Below the pieces are notes generated by a model. It did not search any database. It was not told the origin of the DNA and worked only from the letters and a program-made list of their open reading frames with translations. Below are positions 12,136-23,252 of a stretch of 64,000 nucleotides of DNA, piece by piece. Position numbers and translations under genes: made by a program. Numbering within the stretch: the first letter of the stretch is position 1; each line of letters starts with the position of its first letter. This DNA comes from Dillenia suffruticosa (Eukaryota; Streptophyta; Magnoliopsida; Dilleniales; Dilleniaceae). The stretch spans positions 14,650,001 to 14,714,000 of the forward strand of contig JAVTVX010000020.1 of the NCBI GenBank assembly GCA_033439265.1. The letters are read 5' to 3'.

Positions 12136-12880
12136 GTGTTATGGTTCATGAATATGTCGAATCTTGAAAACTCGATATGTCGGTATCATTTTAGGAAACA
12201 TTTTCATTGGTGTATTGTTTTAAATTTAAAAAAAAAACATTATTTCGAAACAAAGCTCGGCAGTGGGAGTTGGAGCGGCTAGGGCAATGAAGATGTTTGT
12301 TCGACAAATCATATTCGATCATATTAGATCATTTTCGCTAAGTTAGTGACAGATTCTATTATCCATCACTAACTTAGCAACGGATTCTGATATTCGCCAC
12401 TAATTTTTCTTTTAAACCCTAGAATAGTCCATAAGTGGACAGCCGTCTCTCAGTAACCATCCGTCTCACTGTCGCCATCCCCTGAAAACTACTGTTTGAT
12501 CTACTTACCAAACAAGATGGATTACTGGATGTGGATGTATGATTTACTATTTTCTTTGCCAATGACGATGACGATGACGATGACAATGGAAGATGAACAG
12601 TTGAATTTTCAAAAACGATTAAACTATTTATGAGAGAAGCGAACGGGTGTACAAGAAGAAGAACACGAAGGGTAAACTCGACCGCAGCGGCTGATGAAAA
12701 ATTGTTTGTTAGAAATTGATTGAATTATTTATTATCGAAAATAGTTAATTTGATGAGAATTGTAGCATTCACTATATAATTAACTCGATTCCGTTATTCA
12801 AAAAGGTTCAAAAAGAGAGATACGGTTGAAAATCTTTCATAATAGAGTATAAAAGGAATTTAACTATGAAATTAGTGATA
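12136..12880. other. CACTA interior, no gene recognised
   Basis: AT-rich DNA with a few subterminal-type motifs at 12335-12410 and a (GATGAC)n microsatellite at about 12562-12587. No domain is recognisable in any frame. Confidence 0.5.
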
Positions 12881-13364
12881 AATTTTTAACTACCGGGACA
12901 AATTAGTGACAAATTTAGACATGAATAATTTTTTTTGACTAATTAGTGATGACTTAACCACAAATAATGGAGTCTGTTGCTAAATTTTACCACGGAAATA
13001 TTTTTTCATGGGTAATTAGCGACGACTTTAGCCGTGAAAATTTTTGTGGATATTTAGCGATGATATTTCCCATGAATACATTTTCGTCGCTAAATTTAGT
13101 GATGTATAACAAATTCGTGACAAAATTTAGCCACGAAAACTCTATTCGTCCCTAATTAGCCATGAATTTTATGGTAAAAATATTTTTGTGACTAATTAAT
13201 GATAAATTTAGTCATGAATAAATTTTTTGTCTCTAATTTTGCCATGAGACATTTTTTACGCATGTTTTGTTGTAAAATAGTAATGAAAATGATATTTGTA
13301 ATTAATTTCATCGCAAAATGGCCACGGATTTGCTCCGTCGCTAAAATCATATTCTTTTGTAGTG
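12880..13364. repeat. CACTA subterminal repeats and right terminus
   Basis: Degenerate copies of TTAGCGACGA, CGTCGCTAAATTT and TTAGCCACGAA in both orientations end at the terminus CATATTCTTTTGTAGTG. Inverted, that terminus matches the first 24 bases of the element at 60891 almost exactly. Confidence 0.75.
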
Positions 13365-13447
13365 TTAAAAGTAATTAAACTAATATTGAATGAATATAAA
13401 AAAATTTATCACAGTCATTAACACAAATGTTTAAATCATCTGTCAAG

Positions 13448-14334
13448 GATACGTATCATAATAACTGATGAAAGTGGCAGCGTCAATACCTCCATCTTCA
13501 CACCAGATGTTTAGAAGCTTATCCCACACACTCCAGTCCAACTCAAACATGTAGATGAACATGTAAGCACAGATATTCATTTACTTTCCTCTTTGCTTTA
13601 GATTTCATTATTCACTTTCTTCTCACTTCATAATTCCCTTTTGACTATGTAATTACTTTTCAAAATGCATCTTTTTAAAATCTTCCAATTAAGTTATGAA
13701 TATTCTCATTTTAAAGGAAAGAAAAAACCTAAAAAATAACAAACCTCACAAATAATTCGATCACGATTACTACTATAGTACACCATTCTTTTTTCAAACA
13801 CAAACAAGTCAAAATCTTGCTCTTTTCTATCATGATCTATTAAACCTAACTCCTATTAATCTCACATTTATTACTTTTATACAAACTATGCTTAAAAAAT
13901 TAAGATATACAGAACTCTAAACAATCTTATATAACGTTCATACCTAACTCTATTCAAATGAACAACAAGATGAAGATATACACTGTGATCTGGTTGACTC
14001 AATTGCAAAGCATGAAATCATTTGCTTTGTAAGATCATATGAGTCCTTCGAGGGACAAGCTACAACAAAATATTGCATTGTAAAAGCATACACAAAGGAG
14101 GAAGCAGAAAAATATCCACTCCTTCCTACAACAAATGAAGCCACCACAAAAATCACTACAATTGTTACTCCTGCTACTTTGCCTCCAAATGAACAAAGTA
14201 CATACCAAATCTTCACTCCAACCACCAATTCAGTGATAGAAGAAATTGTTAAGGGCATCATAAGAGCTCCGGCTACATCATCATCATCTCCTTGTATTAA
14301 GAGATCAATGAATTTCACTATCGAAAAACTGTAG
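13448..14334 (+). pseudogene. RPA1/RPA70-like, 3' exons (broken)
   Basis: Exon 13448-about 13560 reads ITDESGSVNTSIF and resumes in the frame interrupted at 1464: donor AG/GTAACG and acceptor CAAG/GATACG share one split codon. An in-frame TAG lies at 13512-13514. After an intron with no features, the last exon (about 13955-14334) is open for some 125 codons and includes HEIICFVRSYESFEG and KYCIVKAYTKEEAEKY, the pattern of the RPA1-like C-terminal OB fold, then a Thr/Pro/Ser-rich tail. A TAG at 14332-14334 precedes the Copia insertion by six bases. A minus-strand ORF over the last exon is a shadow. Confidence 0.68.
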
Positions 14335-14340
14335 ACAAAT

Positions 14341-16180
14341 TGATATTCAACTAGCGAGGGTGAATAGTTGAATAAAAATATTTTTAAAAAAATATATGAC
14401 TGTACAGCATTCAAAAATTTATAATAGAAGTGTTTCGTGATTTAATTGGAAAAATAAAAAATACACAAAAATTTTTTTACAGTAGTTCCACCAAATCAGG
14501 TATATGTCTACTCCCAAACTCCTGCTGAATTTTTCACTATCAATCCAATGATACAAACTTAATTGTAGATTCAAGTTAGACCTTTATAGTGTTTCTTCGC
14601 AAACACTACTTTTTCAACTTTACACAAATTGGTTCTCTCTGTAGACTCAAAGTAGTGACACATTCTTTAGTCTTTTGAAATCTCAGTACAGATGAGAGGA
14701 AAATGTTAAAGATGCGAGGGTCTAATCCTCAAATTCAACAGACTTGATTTTATAAATAATTTTACTCAAAAAGAAAATTAAATGAAATTCACATGAAGAA
14801 CAGAGTGTATGACTTGTTGAAATAAAGTAATAAATGTTGTAAGATCGTGGTTATTCAGATTGTTAATAGAGCATTCTAATTCTTCGTGTCTCATCTCTCT
14901 AATATTTATTGTCATGATAAAATAAACCATTGTAGGGTTGTTGAAGCCGAACGTTGCTTATTAATATCCGTTAATTAATATCTGCAATAGTTATTTTCAT
15001 GCTAAACTTTCATTTTCTTCTGGCACCACTTTCTTGTTAATCGATTGAAAGATACTCTTGTTACATTTAAATGTTAGGTTTTGATAGAAATAGAAATATT
15101 CAGACATATAGAAAAAGAAAAAACCGTCGTGTTCAAATTTGTTTTGAAAATTTAGTTTTTGACAAATTCAGGTCGACAAGTTTAAACAACACATCAACCT
15201 GAATTCAAAATTTAGTATTGAGGACATGATTGATCAGGTCGACATGAGAATACTTGGATTGACAAGGTCATGTTTCAAATTAAATAGGTGGACATATAGA
15301 TTTAAATTGGTCGACGTGTTTTGATATGTCGACATAGTTCTAATTAGGCATTGACATGTTTTAATTAGGAATCAATAGCTTGTGTCAACATATTATAACT
15401 TCACATCAACAATATTCTGTTCCTGCATTCAATTGGTGGACCTGACCTGAAAAATTGGTCGATGTGTTAAATTGGTCGACAAGGTTGAAATACAGGTCCT
15501 CATGTGATTTCTAAAGAAAAATTTACATTAGGTTGACATGTTCTAAATTCACATCGACAAACTTCTGTACTTACATAAAATTGGCGGACCTGTTATCTGA
15601 AATTGGTCGATATGTTCAACATGTTAACATAGTCGAGACGCAAGTTGTCGTGTACTTTTTAAAGGATAAAGGAATCAAGTAGACAAGTTGTAGGGCATGT
15701 TGACCTATTTAAATTTTTGTCTGATACTTGTCGATGTGTGTAAATAATGGGCAATACACTACTGAAATTGATCGACATGTCATATTAAATTTGTCTACCT
15801 GAGGTCAACAGATCAATGTGTAATCTAATTCAGGTCGATGTGTAAGATAGGTTGACAAGGTTTAACTCAAGTTGACAAAATATGTGAATGTTCAAGTCAG
15901 GTCGACATGTTTTTGGGGTTGTCTATATAACCTTACTTAGACAATTTATTATGTTTTTTTTTATTCAGGTCGACAAGGGTTACTAATAGGTCAACATGTT
16001 CAAAATATTACTAAAATTGGTCGACATGGTTCTATAAATTGGTGGACCTACAAGAGCAAGTAGTCGTGCATCAAGAATAGATTGATAATGTTTGCAAACG
16101 TTTGTTTTTTGATAACTTTCTAATTTACTTAAACCTATTTTTCGTCAATTTATCATCATCAAAGCATATCATTTTTAACA
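14341..16180 (-). repeat. 3' LTR of the SIRE-like Copia
   Basis: On the minus strand it begins TGTTAAAAATGATATGC and ends in TTGAATATCA, next to the CAAAT duplication. It repeats 23253-24997 with many differences. Its U3-side half holds the GTCGACATGT-like array. Confidence 0.9.
15165..16090. repeat. Array of GTCGACATGT-like motifs in the LTR
   Basis: About 30 degenerate copies of a 10-12 base word, consensus GGTCGACATGTT, occur in both orientations at irregular spacings of roughly 15-60 bases. Clear copies lie near 15172, 15238, 15310, 15329, 15475, 15900, 15968 and 16020. Variants include GGTCGATGTG, GGTTGACAAG and the complement ACATCGACA. The same array recurs in the other LTR (about 24110-24900). 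Its function is unknown. Confidence 0.75.
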
Positions 16181-16197
16181 ATCTTCCCCTTTTTGAT
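16181..16197 (-). other. Polypurine tract of the SIRE-like Copia
   Basis: On the minus strand it reads AAAAAGGGGAAGAT directly before the LTR start TGTTAAAAA. This purine run is where plus-strand DNA synthesis would be primed. Confidence 0.88.
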
Positions 16198-17224
16198 AAT
16201 AACAAAATTTAAAATACTTATCTAAGCCTTCTGATCTTATTAATTTTTATTTTTGAAAATTTAATTTGTAAATTTCATAACAATAGTAATTTTAGAATTT
16301 GATTCATACTAGTGTCATATTACCAGTCATTTTCAAAAAGCCATTACCACATAATCTATCACCACCATATAAAGCCATCAGCACCATACTCCACAAACCT
16401 ATCACATAGTCATCTAACCTAACTTCATCAGGCGAACCTACACTACACTGCACTATCAAACTATCTCCCCTAAGTCTAAGCCTATTGCCACACCATCTTT
16501 CCCTTTTTGTCATCAATAAAAAGGGTCAAAATTAGAGGAAATAAGTATAAAGTGTAGCAAATTGCTCCCCCTCAAATAGAGATATCAACTCCTCTTCATA
16601 CACCAACCAACCAACTGTCTATGATCCCAGAACTCTAACAGCAATCAACAGTTACAGTTACAACAATATAATCTCCCACAAAACCTATCAACCACACTGT
16701 CTCTTCATATACCAACTTCTCCTCAATTAGAGCAAACAATTGCAACAACTGACAGGTACATCATTGAACACTAAGAATACATACATTCAGTCAGCATTTA
16801 TACATCCAAATGCAACTTTAGAATACAATTCAACATCCATATAGTAACCAAAAGTCATTTTCAGAATTGCACAAGTCTTGATGCATTAATCAGCAGCATT
16901 GGAATTTTGTCAAGTAAAAGTATACATGCTCAAAGCGAAGTTTGAATTCATCAATAAAATGCATGCTTAGTTCAATTAATAAAAACTAAAGTAACAAATA
17001 TATCACATAAAGTACTAAGTCATCAAACATTAGAAAATCATTACAAAGCATAAACTAACATCTAATAATCAACATGAATGAGAAGGCTCAGAGACATAAG
17101 ATAACTTTCTTTTTTCTTTTACAAGAGAGTCTAGTCTGTTGTTGATACTTTGAACTTCCATCTTCAAGACATAACTCATTTGACTTTGCAGAATTTGTCT
17201 CTTTTCAATCTTTTCTAGTTTTTC

Positions 17225-18306
17225 CTAAATCATTTCAAGTGTAATAGGCTCAGAGTTGGATGGTTGCCCATCATGTTCTCTTGTTTCTTCCCTTTGTTCA
17301 GTCTCAGTTGTTTGCTCATACTCTTCTCTTATCTCCTCTATTTGTCTTTTGCCTGTTCTACCATCTTTTCTAACCCATTCTCCTTCACTATTGCACATCC
17401 ATCTATCTTGAAGCATTGAAGATGCATTGACATTTTTCTCATTCAATTCTATCACCATATCTTTATCCAATTTCACACGATTGGATGATAAGATCTCAGA
17501 AATCATGCTTGCATACGATAAAAGAGAGTTTTTTAATCTACGTGTAGCAATCATAAAGTGTGAAACAATAAAGTGCAATTCAAGATTTTTTCCACTTATA
17601 ATACATGCCATGAGCCAAAAGTCTTCTCTAGATATGGTTGAATAGTTTTCTCCTCTTTGTTTAAATACATGTGCAACAATCAAATGCAAAATTCTTAATC
17701 CTAACTCTATAGCAGTTGTGTTCACAACTATCAAATTTTCATTATTAAACACTATTCTAGCATTCTCCAAACAACTAGATTTCATATATGGTTCACACCT
17801 ATCACAAATGCAAGAGCATTTTCTCTATTAGATAATTCTAGGAGTAACTTCAATGACCTTCCTATTTACATATGTTCTAAATGCACATGAAACAGAATGA
17901 TCATCTAAGTTAATTTGTTTCTCATTCTCGACTCCATTAGAAATTATTTCGATATTGTTATAGAAAAATTTAATCGCCTTCTCATGAATGAACTTATTTG
18001 AAATCATAAGCCAATTACAGTATATCTCATTCAAGTGCTCTTCATACTTGAAATTCGCCCTTTTTACAAAATCCAATCAATCAACCTCCCTTGATTGACT
18101 TTCCATCTTAAAAATAATTTCTAATATAGTTCACTTTGTTTGAGTGTCTGCGGAATGAAATCTGTCTACGGAGGTGGCGAAGGGGGTTTTGAAGAAGTGG
18201 GCTTCGCAAATGAATGTTTCGATGAAGAAGCCTTAGTTGTAGGTTTCATAGGAGGTTTGGGAGATGTTGATTACTTAGAAATGGGCAATTTTTGTTTATG
18301 AGCCAT
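17225..18306 (-). pseudogene. env-like / third ORF of the SIRE-like Copia
   Basis: It starts at ATG 18306 (MAHKQKLPISK) with a Ser/Pro/Lys-rich N-terminus, then stops, then long open stretches 18076-17828 and 17785-17225. The 17.2-17.8 kb part (186 codons) contains LRILHLIVAHVFKQRGENY and FWLMACIISGKNLELHFI. This resembles the 'putative plant transposon protein' domain found in the extra ORF of SIRE-type elements. A hydrophilic Glu/Arg/Thr-rich C-terminus follows. It lies between pol and the 3' LTR, the position of an envelope gene in retroviruses. No signal peptide or clear transmembrane segment is visible, so an envelope role is not supported. Confidence 0.65.
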
Positions 18307-18394
18307 TATTGATTAGGGTTTCGCTATAGAGATTCGCTTAGTACTTCAAAGAGAAAAAGGGAAATTCGAATTTGGGAATAAAGAGAGTGATAGG

Positions 18395-18665
18395 ACGATA
18401 TGTTAACCGTTCATATTTCTTTTTACATGTCACAATTCAACATCTTTTCGTGCACATCAACCTATTTTAAGAATGTTCAAAGGTAAATAGGTCGACATGT
18501 TTTTAAGGACATCAACTTGACTTTGACTGCTATGTATGTCGACACATTTACATACAAGTCGACAAAACTATGTCTAGTCGACAAGATTTGTAATACAGTG
18601 ATTAGTAGGTCGACAAAGCTATATATTTTTCAATCTGTCGATATCTTCACGAAATTGGTAGACCT
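18395..18665. repeat. Internal copy of the GTCGAC motif array
   Basis: About nine copies of GGTCGACATG-like words (for example near 18491, 18538, 18557, 18577 and 18609) lie between RNase H and the env-like ORF. The word is the same as in the LTRs, but this is in the interior. It would sit just upstream of the env-like ORF. Confidence 0.7.
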
Positions 18666-18784
18666 AAAATTCGTTTCTAGAATTTTTTTATATACTTTAT
18701 TTTTCATATTTTTTCTCACTTCTCTATTTCAATCATTCCTAACTCTGTTTTTAATTCACAAAATCTATTCTTATCCAATGGTTT

Positions 18785-19660
18785 GGTAAGAATATCAGCA
18801 TTTTTTTTTAGTCTCTATATGCTCAAAAACAATTTCAATTTTCAATACATGGTCTCTGATAAAGTGATATCTTATTTTGGTATGTTTAGTTCGAGAATGA
18901 TGCATTGGATTTTTAATTAGATTTATGACATTTGTGTTATCACATTTTATAGGAATATAGTCAAGTCTATGTTAAAATCCTTTATTTGATAGTTAATCCA
19001 CAGAATTTGTACAACACGTTGTCCAGTAGAGACATACTCAATTTTGTGTGCTACCTTACTTTGTTTCTTAGAAAACCATGATATCAACATACTTTCAAAG
19101 AATTGACAAGTATCACTAGTATTTTTTCTATCTAGTTTGCATCAGCAAAGTCTGCATCAGAGAATCCATGCAATTGAATTTGAATTTCTATCATACTAAA
19201 GGGTTAGAAGTGAGGTGCCTTTAAGATATCTAAAAAGAGTTGTGTCAACCTTTTCTTTCTCAAATATATTTTCAATTAGAAAGTCGTCAAATCTCTCATA
19301 CTAAACTCTAGGAGTTTGTTTTAATCTATACAAAGTTTTAATCAGTTTAAAAACATGTTCTGAATATTTAGGATCTTCAAATTTAGGGGTTATACTATAT
19401 ACACAGTTTCATTTAAATAATCATTTAGAAAGACACTTTTAACATCCATTTGATATAATTTGAAGTTCATATAACAAGAGAAGGTTATAAGCAATATAAT
19501 AGTTTCTAATCTAGCCACTAGAGCATACATCTCATCATAGTCAATTTTATCCTCTTGGCTATATCCTTTGGCCATTAATTTTGCTTTGTTTTTTGTGATT
19601 GTTCCATATTCATCAAGTTTGTTTCTAAAGACCCATTTAATTCCAATTACGGATTGATCC
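18785..19660 (-). pseudogene. SIRE-like Copia RT and RNase H, RT core deleted
   Basis: RT starts at about 19650 and reads MAKGYSQEDKIDYDEMYA and LYQMDVKSVFLNDYLNETV (19575-19393). It reaches the region RFDDFLIENIFEKEKVDT near 19270 and then passes directly to YLKGTS (about 19230), which normally lies far downstream next to RNase H. The catalytic YVDD box is therefore absent. RNase H remnants continue to about 18785 and include the conserved end KNADILTKPL. Stops are frequent. Confidence 0.78.
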
Positions 19661-20910
19661 TTTGGTCTAGAAATACGGTTTCATATTTTATTTCTTTCAG
19701 ATTGATTCAATTCATTTTGTATAGCATTATCCAATTTTCATCTCTCAATACTTCCTTTACATTCTTAGATTTTTTCTGAGAGATGAACATCACATATTCG
19801 CATTGGTTCTGTAGGACTAATCTGGTCCTAATACCGAACTTATGTTATCTATTATGTTTTCTATATTGACATCTTTTCTGATTTGAGAATATTTAATTTC
19901 TTACTCTTGTTGAAATTCATATTTTTCTTCTTGTTTAGTAACTTATTGATTTCTTCTTTTGAGATTTCAAATTCTCTGTAAGATCCAATTCGTTAATTTT
20001 TTTGTTAAATGTTCATCATTTAATTTTTTTTTGTTAGTGTTATATTCTTTGTCAAATCCTACATGGATTGATTCCTTACTGTCATGGTTCTTTTGTTATA
20101 AAATCTATATACCTTACTATCAAATATGCTAAAAATATTCTTTCATCACTTTTGATATCAAATTTTCCTAAATCTTCTTTTCCACTACTTAGAACATAGT
20201 ATTTGCATTCAAATATTCTAAAATAGGCTATATTAGGTTTCCTTTCTTTGTAAAGTTCATAAGGAGTTTTTTTTTTAAAACTAGGTCTGATTAATGCTCT
20301 ATTTAGAATGTAGCAGACAGTATTCACTACTTCTATCCAGAAGAATTTTAGTAAATTATACTCATAAAATATAGTTCCAGTCATTTCTTGTAATGTTCTA
20401 TTTTTTCTTTTTACTACTCCATCCTATTGAAGTGTCCTAGAGGTTGAGACATTATGATCAATACATTGATTATCATAGAATTCTTCCATGGTTTTATTTT
20501 CAAATTCTTTAACGTGATCACTTCTGATACTTTTAACTGAAATTCGCTTTTTGTTTTGAATTTTCTTGCACAGTTTAATAAAAACCTCACGGGCTTCCTC
20601 TTTTTTGACAAGGAATAGCCTCCAAGTGTATCTAAACTAATTATCAAGGATCACAAATTTATCATATTTTCCTCCTAAATTTTGAATTTTAGTTTGTCCA
20701 AATAAATCTATGTATAAAAGTTCCAAAGGACTTCTAGTGGATACACAGTTTTTGAACTTAAGGAAAGTTTTGGTTTGTTTTCCTTTCATTCCATACATCA
20801 TACAATCTATATTTTTCGTATTTTAATTTAGGTAGACTTTTCACAATATCTTTCCTAACTAATTTTGATATTATGTCCATACTTACATGTCTTAATCTTC
20901 AAAGCTACAG
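19661..20910 (-). pseudogene. SIRE-like Copia integrase and linker, broken
   Basis: The zinc-binding and core domains decay through 20910-20414. The core includes a segment matching the conserved FSAPRTPQQNGV region in degenerate form near 20430. The C-terminal part, 20384-20082, is open for 100 codons and reads FFWIEVVNTVCYILNRALI and KTPYELYKERKPN, diagnostic of copia integrases. The linker to RT (19661-20080) is AT-rich and full of stops. Confidence 0.8.
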
Positions 20911-21353
20911 TCATGAGTTGTTCTTGCTTACTGCAACTAGACAAGAATCATTTTGAGTTTCCAATTGCTCTAAATCAATTACATAGATTTTTTCTCTTCT
21001 AAGACCAATGAATTTAATACTACTAGAAGTTTTATCAATGATAGAACAAGTATTAAAGTCAAATATAACTTTATAACCTTTATTATATAACTCACTAATA
21101 TTTAACAAACTAAATTTAAGACCAGAAAAAAAATAACATTTTGAATTTGAGAGTAAATGGATTTATCTCCAATATTGGCTATTCTGATGACTTTCTCTTT
21201 GGAGTTATCACCAAAGGTTACCTCTCCTCTTTTCTTCGTCTCGAAAGATGAGAATTTAGAAATATCTCCGGTCATATGCTTTGAATAGCCACTGTCAATG
21301 CACCAGATTGACCTTTTTGGAGATTCTCTTGATTTCAGACAAACCTGAAACAA
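20905..21353 (-). pseudogene. SIRE-like Copia protease and pre-integrase domain, broken
   Basis: Protease at 21353-21102 reads WCIDSGYSKHMTGD, the copia protease active site D-S-G, followed by VTFGDNSKEKVIRIANIG. The next segment (21108-20911) is the gag-pre-integrase region. The two overlap by a frame change near 21105. Confidence 0.8.
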
Positions 21354-23228
21354 GATTCAATTACACTTTTGTCTTTGATACCCATATTTTTTTGGATCCA
21401 GTTAAGTTAGCTCTGATTTGACTTTTAGGTATCCATTTTAAGTTCACTGTCAATGAGTTTTTAAGCCAATAACATAGACTAAGTGTCCTAATTTTTGGTA
21501 GTAGGTGCACTTGTGATCATTTACCCTTATATTTTTTTATAGTGATTTAAGAGTTATTTCTTAGTTTACAGTTGTCTGACTTGTGCTCCATTTTCATTCA
21601 TGTGTGATATCTCTATAATTTAACAGTTTCTGAATTAGATGTGAAAAACTTATATAGCTTTTTTTGGGTTTGAGTATAATTATATCCTAATCCAGCCTTA
21701 TCAAATACAACTCTTTGTACTCTTGATATGGCATCTAGTTTTTCTTGACTTTGTATAAATTTTATTAGAATGGTGTTTTGCCTAATGTTTTTCTCCTTTT
21801 GTTCGGTTAACTCTTTTCTTAGAGTTATGTTTTCATTCATTTGATTGTTTTCAAATCTGACGTTATCTAATTATTTTGCAAGTCTAGATGTTTGCTCTTT
21901 TTATTTTTTAACTCCTTTTCGAGTTTAGCAATTCTCAATTCTAATTTAATATTTTTCTCTCTTAATTCATTAGTTTCTATTTTTTATTTTTCTAATTTTT
22001 TAACAGTTTCAGTCATATCTTTTTTTAACAGATTATTTTTCACTTTTAACATTTTTTGATTTCTTAAGTGATTCTAGTAATGTTTCATGTTGTTTAACAG
22101 TAGTGAAACTATTTTCATCAAAATTAGAACAAGAAAAGTAGGAAGTAGAGTTTACCTTATTGTCAGAGAATTCTTCATTGGCCATGAATCATAAGTTAGC
22201 TTGTTTTTTTATTGGTTGTTCTTTACTTGAGCTAGAGTTTTCATCACTCCAAACAGCAAGTGTTTTCTTCTTTTTCTTCTCATTTCTTTCTTTCTTATTT
22301 TTTCTAGCTTTTATGTCTCTCTATTTTTTGCACTCGAAGTATCTAATTTCCTTTTTTTTCTGGTCCTTTGAAATGTGATTTGCTTTTATTCCTCCTTTGC
22401 ATCATGAACCTCTTAAATCTTCTGGCCAACAATGCTTCATCTTCTTTATCATCTTCCTCTTCAAAGGTTGAAATGCTCTCATCACTATCAGCCTTTAGAG
22501 ATTCTCATTTGCCTTTTTCTTCTTTTCCTGGCTGCTTCACATTCAACTTCATTTCATGGGTTATTGGTGAGCCCATGAGTTCATCCACGGTCAAGATTTC
22601 AAGATTTTTTTATTTTTCTATCACTGTTACTTTAGGTTCCAAGATTTTGACAAATTTCTCAGAATCTTGTCTACCATGTATTCTTGAGGGATTCTCTTTT
22701 CAAACAATCTCAATTCAGTTGTCATCTTGTTGAATCTTGTTATTATTTTATTGATAAATTCTCCTTCTTTCATCTTGAAGATTTTGTATTCTTATTTCAA
22801 CAATTTGATTTTACTTCTGCGAGATTGATCAGTGCCTTCGTAGGTGACTTCGAGTTTTTCCTAGATTTCTTTCGCTATGATACATGAGGAAAGTCTATTA
22901 TATTCGTTTATGCTTAGAACAAGATGAAGGAGATTATAGCGTTACAGTTTACTTGATAGGCCTTCTTCTACTCAATTGTCATATTCTTTAACTTGACTAG
23001 CACACGTACACCATTAACCTCTTTGGTGAGAAATTCAACACCTTTTTCAATTTTTTCCTAGGCATTAAGATCTTGTGTAATGATGAAATTGTGCATTCTT
23101 TGCTTCCAATAGTTGAAGTTGCTTCCGTTGAAGAAGGATACATGATTTGTTAAGTATGCTTTAACCAGTACATTGTCTCGGTTTATGGCTATTTGAATCT
23201 TTGGTGTTGAAACTGTTCGACTTTTTAT
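21354..23228 (-). pseudogene. SIRE-like Copia gag, broken
   Basis: The N-terminal core near 23140-23060 reads FFNGSNFNYWKQRMHNFII, the copia gag UBN2-type pattern. A long Lys/Glu-rich coiled-coil stretch follows, then KLDAISRVQRVVFDKAGLGY (21745-21690), a motif typical of SIRE-lineage gag. Stops are scattered throughout. Plus-strand ORFs over this region are shadows. Confidence 0.8.
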
Positions 23229-23234
23229 CAACAC

Positions 23235-23250
23235 ACCGACTCCGATACCA
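23235..23250 (-). other. Primer binding site (tRNA-iMet) of the SIRE-like Copia
   Basis: On the minus strand TGGTATCGGAGTCGGT lies two bases after the LTR end. It matches the initiator-Met PBS with one substitution in the first eleven bases. Confidence 0.85.
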
Positions 23251-23252
23251 AT

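Larger units (their letters stand above)
1469..13364. mobile_element. CACTA (En/Spm) element, non-autonomous, interrupted by a Gypsy element
   Basis: The right end reads CTTTTGTAGTG (inverse CACTACAAAAG) and the left end CGCTACAAAAAATACGG, a decayed CACTA terminus. Both ends are followed inward by many copies of short motifs of the type TTTAGCGACGG and CGTCGCTAAAT. The flanking triplets are TAA (1466-1468) and TTA (13365-13367), a 3-bp target duplication with one mismatch. Without the Gypsy insertion the element is about 2.6 kb, close to the 2.68-kb relative at 60891-63569. It lies in an RPA1-like intron four bases after the splice donor. An alternative is that 1469-1995 is a separate short element, because an inverted TTTGTAGTT sequence occurs at about 1987-1995. 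Confidence 0.6.

Noticed and set aside
13950-14414. 154-codon minus-strand ORF
   Set aside because: It is the antisense shadow of the last RPA1-like exon, which reads as a better conserved protein on the plus strand, and it runs into the LTR.
15165-16090. Possible CRISPR-like array from the recurring GTCGACATG words
   Set aside because: The words are short, degenerate, in both orientations and irregularly spaced, in a plant retrotransposon LTR.
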